Shown: piece by piece, positions 52,004-60,490 of the stretch
Layout of the letters: the number at the start of each line of letters is the position of its first letter
Position numbering within the stretch: position 1 is the stretch's first letter
Origin: Streptomyces sp. CBMA156
GTDB lineage: Bacteria > Actinomycetota > Actinomycetes > Streptomycetales > Streptomycetaceae
DNA: 60,490 bases
Direction: 5' to 3'
Assembly: GCF_014596515.1 (NCBI RefSeq)
Contig: NZ_MSJQ01000379.1
Span: 1-60,490 of the forward strand
Notes under the pieces: generated by a model
What the model saw: the letters and a program-made list of their open reading frames with translations, nothing else
The model's database searches: none
Told to the model about the DNA's origin: nothing
Made by a program: the position numbers and the translations under genes

Positions 52004-52888
52004 TTACTCCCGTCCCATGTCACGGTGGACGAGCACCGTCTCGACTCCGTCGGCGATGAGACGCTTGGTCAGACGCTCGGACATGGCGACGCTGCGGTGC
52101 TTGCCACCGGTGCAGCCTACGGCAAGCGTCATGTAGCGCTTCCCCTCGCGTCGGTATCCCTCGGTGATGATGCGCAGCAGCTGGGCGTAACCGTCCAGGA
52201 ACTCGTTGGCTCCGGGCTGCTGGAAGACGTAGTCGGCGACGTCCGCGTCGGTGCCGGTGCGGGCGCGCAGTTCGGGCACCCAGTGCGGGTTGGGCAGGAA
52301 GCGGCAGTCCACCACGAGGTCGGCGTCGACCGGCAGGCCGTACTTGAAGCCGAAGGACATCACGGTGGCGCGCAGCTCGGGCTCGTCGTGGTCGGCGAAC
52401 TGGGCGTCCAGCTTGGCGCGCAGCTGGTGCACGTTGAGGTTGGAGGTGTCGATCACCAGGTCGGCCTCGCCGCGCAGGTCGCGCAGCAGGTCGCGCTCCA
52501 GGGCGATGCCGTCCACGATCCGGCCGTCGGCCTGCAGCGGGTGCGGGCGGCGGACGCTCTCGAAGCGGCGCACCAGCGCCTCGTCGGAGGAGTCCAGGAA
52601 GACGACCCGCAGCCGGACGCCGCGCTTCTCCAGCGCGTCCAGCGAGGTGAGCAGGTCGTCGAAGAACTGCCGGCCGCGGACGTCCACGACCACGCCGATC
52701 CGGGCGACGTTGCCCTGGGACCGGGCTCCCAGGTCGACCATGGTCGGGATCAGGGCCGGCGGCAGGTTGTCCACCACGAACCAGCCGAGGTCTTCAAGGC
52801 ACTTGGCGGCGGTGGAGCGGCCGGCTCCGGACATGCCGGAGATGATCACCAGCTCCGGCGCGTTCTCGGCCACGTCTGACACGGTCAC
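52004..52888 (-). CDS. rapZ: RapZ-family nucleotide-binding protein
   Basis: A 294-aa RapZ (YvcJ-like). Walker A is IISGMSGAGRST near residues 15-26. VVDNLPPALIPTMVDLG follows, and the C-terminal domain ends with TLAVGCTGGKHRSVAMSERL. In E. coli RapZ controls GlmS through small RNAs and senses glucosamine-6-phosphate; in actinobacteria the target is unknown. GTG 52888 is chosen with GGGGA 6 nt upstream; a GTG two codons later is possible. It precedes yvcK by 64 nt. Confidence 0.92.
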   Translation of the reverse strand: MTVSDVAENAPELVIISGMSGAGRSTAAKCLEDLGWFVVDNLPPALIPTMVDLGARSQGNVARIGVVVDVRGRQFFDDLLTSLDALEKRGVRLRVVFLDSSDEALVRRFESVRRPHPLQADGRIVDGIALERDLLRDLRGEADLVIDTSNLNVHQLRAKLDAQFADHDEPELRATVMSFGFKYGLPVDADLVVDCRFLPNPHWVPELRARTGTDADVADYVFQQPGANEFLDGYAQLLRIITEGYRREGKRYMTLAVGCTGGKHRSVAMSERLTKRLIADGVETVLVHRDMGRE

Positions 52889-53006
52889 TTCGGTTCCCCG
52901 CTCTCGGTCTTTCTGCTGGGGAGAACGCGCACGGCACGGCCGCCCTTCCCCGGCCCGGGCAGGCGGGCGGGGCCGGGGCACACCGGCTGACGGGCGGCGT
53001 CGGCCG

Positions 53007-55073
53007 TCATGGCGTCTCCTGGGATGGTGCGGTCCGGTGCGCTGCTGCCACCGGCTCGGCGGCCTGCTCGGCCCCGTCCTCGATGATCTCGCCGGTCGCG
53101 GTGTTGACCGCGGGTGCGGCGGGTGTACGGGACGACAACGCCGCCGCAACGGTCTGCGCGGTGCGGCGTCCGATGCCGGGTACCTCGCAGAGCTCGTCGA
53201 TGGTGGCGGCCCTGAGCTTCTTCAGCGAGCCGAAGTGCTTGAGCAGCGCCTGGCGGCGAGTCTCGCCGAGGCCCGGGACGGAGTCCAGTTCCCCGGCGGT
53301 GAGTCGCTTGGAACGCTTGTTGCGCTGATAGCTGATCGCGAAGCGGTGCGCCTCGTCGCGGACCCGCTGGAGCAGGTAGAGGCCCTCGCTGGAGCGCGGC
53401 AGCACCACCGGGTCGTCCTCGCCGGGCAGCCAGACCTCCTCCAGGCGCTTGGCCAGGCCGCACAGCGCGACGTCGTCGATGCCGAGTTCGTCCAGGGCCC
53501 GCCTGGCGGCGGCGACCTGGGGCTGTCCGCCGTCGACGACCAGCAGCTGGGGCGGGTAGGCGAAGCGCTTGGGGCGGCCCTCGTCGTCCCGGCCGCCGGG
53601 ACCGGTGTCGGTGCCGGTGTCCGTACCGTTGCCGGTGCCGGGCTCGTCCTCCTCGGGGACGGCCCACTCCCCGGTCTGCTCGCGCTCCCTGAGGTAGCGG
53701 CGGAAGCGCCGGCTGATCACCTCGTGCATCGAGCGGACGTCGTCCTGGCCCTCGAAGCCCTTGATCTGGAAGCGCCGGTACTCGCTCTTGCGGGCCAGGC
53801 CGTCCTCGAAGACGACCATGGAGGCGACCACGTCCTCGCCCTGGAGGTGGGAGATGTCGTAGCACTCGATGCGCAGCGGGACGGAGTCCAGCTCCAGCGC
53901 GTCGGCGATCTCCTGGAGGGCGCGGCTGCGGGTGGTGAGGTCGGAGGCGCGCTTGGTCTTGTGCAGCGCCAGCGCCTGCTGGGCGTTGCGCTGCACGGTC
54001 GCCATCAGGTCCTTCTTGTCGCCGCGCTGCGGGATGCGCAGGTCGACCTGGCTGCCGCGCAGGCCGCCGAGCCACTCGCGCACCGGCTCAGCCGGGTCGG
54101 GCAGGGCGGGCACGAGGACCTCGCGCGGGACGGACTCGCCGCCGCCGTAGAGCTGCTGGAGGGCGTGCTCGACCAGACCGGCGGTGTCCACGTCCTCGAC
54201 CTTGTCGGTGACCCAGCCGCGCTGGCCGCGCACCCGGCCGCCGCGGACGTGGAAGATCTGCACGGCGGCTTCGAGTTCGTCCTCGGCGAGGGCCAGCAGG
54301 TCGGCGTCGGTGGCGTCGGCGAGCACGATGGCGTTCTTCTCCATCGCGCGCTTGAGGGCGCCGATGTCGTCCCGCAGCCGGGCCGCCTTCTCGTACTCCA
54401 GCTCGGCCGCGGCCTCCTGCATCTCCGTCTCCAGCCGGCGCAGGTAGTTGCCGGTGCGCCCGGCCATGAAGTCGCAGAAGTCCTCGGCGAGCGCGCGGTG
54501 TTCGTCCGCCGAGACCTTGCCGACGCAGGGCGCGGCGCACTTGCCGATGTAGCCGAGCAGGCAGGGCCGGCCGACCTGGCGGGCGCGCTTGAAGACGCCG
54601 TTGGAGCAGGTGCGGACGGGGAAGACGCGCAGCAGCAGGTCGACCGTCTCGCGGATCGCCCAGGCGTGTCCGTACGGGCCGAAGTAGCGCACGCCCTTCT
54701 TGTGCGCCCCGCGCATCACCTGGACCCTCGGGTACTCCTCGTCGAGGGTGACGGCGAGTTCCGGATAGCTCTTGTCGTCGCGGTACTTGACGTTGAACCG
54801 CGGGTCGTACTCCTTGATCCAGGAGTACTCCAGCTGGAGCGCCTCGACCTCGGTGCCGACCACGGTCCACTCCACCGAGGCGGCGGTGGTGACCATGGTC
54901 GCGGTGCGCGGGTGCAGGCCCGCCAGGTCCTGGAAGTAGGACGACAGGCGCGGCCGCAGGCTCTTGGCCTTGCCGACGTAGATGACCCGGCCGTGGGCGT
55001 CGCGGAACCTGTAGACACCGGGGGAGGTCGGGATCGCACCGGGCGCGGGGCGGTAGGTGCTCGGGTCAGCCAT
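53007..55073 (-). CDS. uvrC: UvrC, excinuclease subunit C
   Basis: A 688-aa nuclease. The GIY-YIG domain is N-terminal (PGVYRFRDAHGRVIYVGKAK). The UVR (UvrB-contact) motif lies in AAAELEYEKAARLRDDIGAL near residues 215-240. The RNase H-like nuclease half has IECYDISHLQGEDVVASMVV and VVDGGQPQVAAARRAL. Two helix-hairpin-helix motifs end it (VPGLGETRRQALLKHFGSLK; VPGIGRRTAQTVAAAL). An acidic Gly/Asp-rich insert (TGNGTDTGTDTGPGGRDDEG) lies near 490-510. A ~50-residue Ala/Pro tail follows the last HhH. Confidence 0.95.
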   Translation of the reverse strand: MADPSTYRPAPGAIPTSPGVYRFRDAHGRVIYVGKAKSLRPRLSSYFQDLAGLHPRTATMVTTAASVEWTVVGTEVEALQLEYSWIKEYDPRFNVKYRDDKSYPELAVTLDEEYPRVQVMRGAHKKGVRYFGPYGHAWAIRETVDLLLRVFPVRTCSNGVFKRARQVGRPCLLGYIGKCAAPCVGKVSADEHRALAEDFCDFMAGRTGNYLRRLETEMQEAAAELEYEKAARLRDDIGALKRAMEKNAIVLADATDADLLALAEDELEAAVQIFHVRGGRVRGQRGWVTDKVEDVDTAGLVEHALQQLYGGGESVPREVLVPALPDPAEPVREWLGGLRGSQVDLRIPQRGDKKDLMATVQRNAQQALALHKTKRASDLTTRSRALQEIADALELDSVPLRIECYDISHLQGEDVVASMVVFEDGLARKSEYRRFQIKGFEGQDDVRSMHEVISRRFRRYLREREQTGEWAVPEEDEPGTGNGTDTGTDTGPGGRDDEGRPKRFAYPPQLLVVDGGQPQVAAARRALDELGIDDVALCGLAKRLEEVWLPGEDDPVVLPRSSEGLYLLQRVRDEAHRFAISYQRNKRSKRLTAGELDSVPGLGETRRQALLKHFGSLKKLRAATIDELCEVPGIGRRTAQTVAAALSSRTPAAPAVNTATGEIIEDGAEQAAEPVAAAHRTAPSQETP

Positions 55074-55157
55074 GAGTCCACCGTACCGAGTGGGGCCGGG
55101 GCCGCGGGGAGGAGATCGTCAGGGGGGACCGTGGAGGTCGGGAGGCGGTCAACTGCG

Positions 55158-55595
55158 TCAGCTCGGGGTCACCTTGAGGTTGCCGCCCTCGACCGTGACG
55201 GCGTAGGCGGGCAGCGGGGAGGGGGCCGGGCCGTCCTGCACGGCGCCGTCCGCGATGGCGAACCGGCTGCCGTGGCAGGGGCACTGGATCTGGGCGTTCT
55301 TCACCTGGTCCACGATGCAGCCGGCGTGGGTGCACTTGGCGCTGAACGCCTTGTACTGGCCGGCGGCGGGCTGGGTCACCACGATCTTCTGCTCGCGGAA
55401 GACCTTGCCGCCGCCCTCGGGCACGGCCGAGGCCGGACCGAGGTCCACCGGGCCCTTGGGGGCACCGCTGCCGCCGGAGGCGGAGGAGCCGCACCCGGTG
55501 ACCGCCACCGTGCCGCCGGCCGCCAGCACGGCCGCGGCTCCGCAGAGCAGGGTGCGGCGGGAGGCGGTGGGGCTGCTCTCGGGGGCCTCGGACAT
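55158..55595 (-). CDS. Tat-exported Rieske [2Fe-2S] lipoprotein
   Basis: A 145-aa protein. The Tat-type signal has ASRRTLLCGAAAVLAAGGT, and the lipobox VTGC at about residue 34 gives a lipid-anchored Cys. A Gly/Ser linker follows, then the Rieske domain with CTHAGC and CPCHGSRF. Both the two His and the structural Cys pair are present. It should sit outside the membrane as an electron carrier; its partner is unknown. It stands between uvrC and uvrA, where streptomycetes usually have it. Confidence 0.9.
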   Translation of the reverse strand: MSEAPESSPTASRRTLLCGAAAVLAAGGTVAVTGCGSSASGGSGAPKGPVDLGPASAVPEGGGKVFREQKIVVTQPAAGQYKAFSAKCTHAGCIVDQVKNAQIQCPCHGSRFAIADGAVQDGPAPSPLPAYAVTVEGGNLKVTPS

Positions 55596-55723
55596 CGGTG
55601 CGCTCCTACGGTTTGCTGCTGCTGCGAGGGACCACGGAAGTCTATGCCGCACGCACCCCGCCGCTCCCTGGCCACCCGCGCGGTAGCGGGGGGCGTCGGG
55701 AGCGGCGGGGTGGGCGCGCGGGG

Positions 55724-58636
<2,913 letters not shown>

Positions 58637-58903
58637 TGCTTCTGGCGCCTTTCTCCGGGGCGAGAGGGCTTGCGTCGGGATGTGCTGCTTCTTCCAGGAT
58701 GCGGCAGCCAGCCTATAGCTCAGACGTTCGAATATCGACCTTGTCCAGCCGGGCCCACCCGAACGAGTGAAGCCGACCTCCGGACCGTCCGTACCCGGAC
58801 CGAAAAAGGCCCTGCTCAGGGCCGGGATTCGGCGATAGCGTCACCTGGTCAACGAGCGAAGCCCCGGGCGGGCAACGCCCCGCCCCCACCGAAGGCAGAT
58901 GTG

Positions 58904-59632
58904 ATGACCGACCCGCAGTCCGCCGCCGCCCGGTCCCTGGCCCAGGTCGAGGAGAGCACCCGGCACCTGCTGCACACCGTGGCCGGGCTGAAGCCCGCGG
59001 CCCTCGCCGAACCCTCCGCGCTGCCCGGCTGGACCCGCGGCCACGTGCTGGCCCACCTCGCCCGCAACGCCGACTCCCTGGTCAACCTGCTCACCGGAGC
59101 CCGCACCGGCACCGACATCCCGCAGTACACGAGCGGCGAGGCCCGCGACCGGGACATCGAGCGCGACGCGCCCCGCCCGCTGGAGGTCCAGCTCGACGAC
59201 CTGCGCGCGTCGCACGAGCGCTTCGCCGAGGCCGCCGCGCTGCTGTCCCCCGAGGCCTGGGCGGCGTCCGTCAGGCACCGCTTCGGCTACGTCTTCCCGG
59301 CCCACGGGATCCCGGCCAAGCGCGTGGTGGAGCTGGAGTTCCACCACGTCGACCTCGACGCCGGCTACACCCCCGCGCACTGGCCGGAGTCCTTCGCCGT
59401 CGCCCAGTTCCGCAGGCTCGCCGCGAACCTGGCCGACGACGCCGGGCTGCCCGCCGTCTCCCTCGCGGCCGAGGACACCGGGGACCGCGCCGTGATCGGC
59501 TCGGGCACCCCGGCCCTGACCGTCGAGGGCCCCGTCCGCGCCCTCACCGCCTGGCTCTCCGGCCGCTCCGACGGCGCGGGTCTGCGCCGCACCCCCGACA
59601 CCGCCCTCCCCCCGCTTCCCCCGATGGGCTGA
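58904..59632 (+). CDS. Maleylpyruvate isomerase family, mycothiol-dependent-type enzyme
   Basis: A 242-aa protein with a DinB-like helical N domain. Metal ligands are likely His in RGHVLAHLARNADSL, Glu/His in RVVELEFHHVDLDAGY. The small C-terminal MDMPI domain has AVIGSGTPALTVEGPVRALT then AWLSGR. Family members use mycothiol as thiol cofactor; the substrate is unknown. ATG 58904 is preceded by GAAGG. It lies 45 nt upstream of the MBL gene, a frequent pairing that suggests a shared thiol-adduct pathway. Confidence 0.85.
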   Translation: MTDPQSAAARSLAQVEESTRHLLHTVAGLKPAALAEPSALPGWTRGHVLAHLARNADSLVNLLTGARTGTDIPQYTSGEARDRDIERDAPRPLEVQLDDLRASHERFAEAAALLSPEAWAASVRHRFGYVFPAHGIPAKRVVELEFHHVDLDAGYTPAHWPESFAVAQFRRLAANLADDAGLPAVSLAAEDTGDRAVIGSGTPALTVEGPVRALTAWLSGRSDGAGLRRTPDTALPPLPPMG

Positions 59633-59677
59633 CGGCGCGAGGATGATCCCAGGAGCCACTGGAGAGGAAGCGAACGG

Positions 59678-60331
59678 ATGACGTACCACGGAGCGGTCAA
59701 GGTCGGCGGACCGCCGGACGTACGGGAGCTGGCCCACCTGATCATCACCAAGGTGGCGGTCGGCCCGTACGACAACAACGCCTACCTGCTGCGCTGCCGG
59801 GCCACCGACGAGCAACTGCTGATCGACGCCGCCGCGGACGCCCCGGCGCTGCTGGAGACCGTCGGCGACGAACTGGGCACCGTGGTCACCACCCACCGGC
59901 ACCACGACCACTGGGGCGCGCTGGCCGAGGTGGTCGCCACCACCGGCGCCCGCACCGCGGCCGGCGAGCACGACGCCGAGGGCATCGAGGTCCCCACCGA
60001 GCTGCTGCTCGCGGACGGGGACACGCTGCGGGTCGGCGAGGTCGGGCTCACCGTCCGGCACCTGGTCGGCCACACCCCCGGCGCGATCGTGCTCGTCTAC
60101 GACGACCCGCAGGGCCACCCCCACGTCTTCACCGGCGACTGCCTCTTCCCCGGCGGCGTGGGCAACACCTGGGGCGACCCTGAGGCCTTCGGGACGCTCT
60201 ACCGCGACGTCACCGAGAAGGTCTTCGACGTCCTGCCGGACGAGGCCTGGGTCTACCCCGGCCACGGCAACGACACCACTCTCGGGGCGGAGCGCCCGCA
60301 CCTGGCGGAGTGGCGCGAGCGCGGCTGGTAG
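59678..60331 (+). CDS. MBL-fold metallo-hydrolase (glyoxalase II-like)
   Basis: A 217-aa metallo-beta-lactamase fold protein. The zinc motif is THRHHDHWG with His73, His75, Asp77 and His78. Then GHTPGAIVLVY, TGDCLFPGGVGNTWGD, and the final GHGNDTTLGAERPHLAEW. This is the glyoxalase II/hydroxyacyl-thiol hydrolase subgroup, and with the upstream mycothiol-type enzyme it may hydrolyse mycothiol thioesters. ATG with GGAGAGGAAG 7-13 nt upstream. Confidence 0.88.
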   Translation: MTYHGAVKVGGPPDVRELAHLIITKVAVGPYDNNAYLLRCRATDEQLLIDAAADAPALLETVGDELGTVVTTHRHHDHWGALAEVVATTGARTAAGEHDAEGIEVPTELLLADGDTLRVGEVGLTVRHLVGHTPGAIVLVYDDPQGHPHVFTGDCLFPGGVGNTWGDPEAFGTLYRDVTEKVFDVLPDEAWVYPGHGNDTTLGAERPHLAEWRERGW

Positions 60332-60375
60332 CCCGCCCCGCCGAACGGCCGAGGCCCCCGCGACCTTGGGTTCTA

Positions 60376-60420
60376 ACGGTCCTCGCAACACCCGCGATCT
60401 GTGGGAGTTGCGAGGACCGT
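60376..60420. repeat. Perfect 14-bp inverted repeat before the edge frame
   Basis: ACGGTCCTCGCAAC (60376-60389) and its exact reverse complement (60407-60420), with a CCC/GGG pair inside. It could terminate the MBL transcript, or be part of a mobile-element end. Confidence 0.55.
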
Positions 60421-60490
60421 GGGCGTTGAGCGTGCTGATCTTGCGGGATTGAGGGATCGCTTCCTTGCGCGGCTGGACGTTGTGGGGAAT
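60419..60490 (+). CDS. Possible 5' end of a foreign gene, cut by the window edge
   Basis: From GTG 60419 the frame stays open for 24 codons to the edge (MGVERADLAGLRDRFLARLD). Ten of the 24 codons end in A or T, against almost none in the neighbours. This, and the inverted repeat that abuts it, suggests an imported gene such as an insertion-sequence transposase. The family cannot be named from so little, and a noncoding tail is possible. Confidence 0.25.
   Translation, partial: MGVERADLAGLRDRFLARLDVVGN

Overview
The window is a high-GC (about 72%) actinobacterial chromosome segment, almost certainly from a streptomycete (Streptomyces or Kitasatospora). Evidence: third codon positions are nearly all G or C, GTG starts and ATGA/GTGA gene overlaps are common, and several streptomycete hallmarks are present (WhiA, OpcA, an RbpA-family protein, LAxTG sortase substrates, a mycothiol-dependent-type enzyme, PucR and PadR regulators). 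From about 19 to 60 kb the gene order is a conserved core block: suf operon, ABC exporter, ctaA, ctaB, pentose phosphate operon, glycolytic gap-pgk-tpiA, secG, whiA-yvcK-rapZ-uvrC and uvrA. This is the order I know from the Streptomyces suf-to-uvrA chromosomal region.

Layout. 0-3.2 kb: end of a TerD-domain gene, a secreted SGNH esterase, an RraA-like aldolase and a broken Uma2 gene. 3.2-9.7 kb: proline catabolism (proline dehydrogenase and P5C dehydrogenase) with its PucR/PruC-type activator. A padR-FAD monooxygenase pair sits between them. A 55-nt sequence upstream of pruA recurs ungapped upstream of the activator gene. 9.7-16.9 kb: PhoX-type phosphatase, two unrecognised proteins, a VOC protein and an MFS transporter. 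16.9-18.8 kb: a scarred accessory segment bounded by a ~125-bp inverted repeat, holding an MFS fragment, an intact Uma2 gene, a short-chain dehydrogenase 3' scrap and a NUDIX gene.

18.9-25.7 kb: the complete sufRBD-Rieske-sufCSU-(DUF59) operon, with a CAACAC/GTGTTG palindrome and an iron-box-like palindrome in its promoter region. 25.8-31.3 kb: an ABC-2 exporter pair, two LAxTG surface proteins (the second with a DasR-box-like palindrome upstream) and heme A synthase. 31.3-36.1 kb: an accessory island with a degenerate tandem copy. The intact copy carries NUDIX, HFCD flavoprotein, XRE/TPR regulator, HATPase and a 187-aa protein. The decayed copy keeps only the NUDIX 3' end, the HATPase 3' end and a hairpin that has a compensatory base change. 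It surrounds another NUDIX gene.

36.1-45.5 kb: two conserved small proteins, heme O synthase and the tkt-tal-zwf-opcA-pgl operon, which makes NADPH and pentoses. 45.5-49.5 kb: RbpA-family protein, then gap-pgk-tpiA-secG on the minus strand. 49.8-58.6 kb: whiA, yvcK-like, rapZ, uvrC, a Tat-type Rieske lipoprotein and uvrA. 58.9-60.5 kb: a mycothiol-dependent-type enzyme, an MBL hydrolase, then a perfect 14-bp inverted repeat leading into a low-GC3 reading frame at the edge, possibly the start of a mobile element.

Functionally the core joins Fe-S cluster assembly, heme A synthesis for cytochrome oxidase, central carbon flux and developmental/cell-wall control. The most novel-looking content is in the 31-36 kb duplicated island, the 17-19 kb repeat-bounded segment and the several unreported-looking operators. 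No tRNA, rRNA or CRISPR array was seen.
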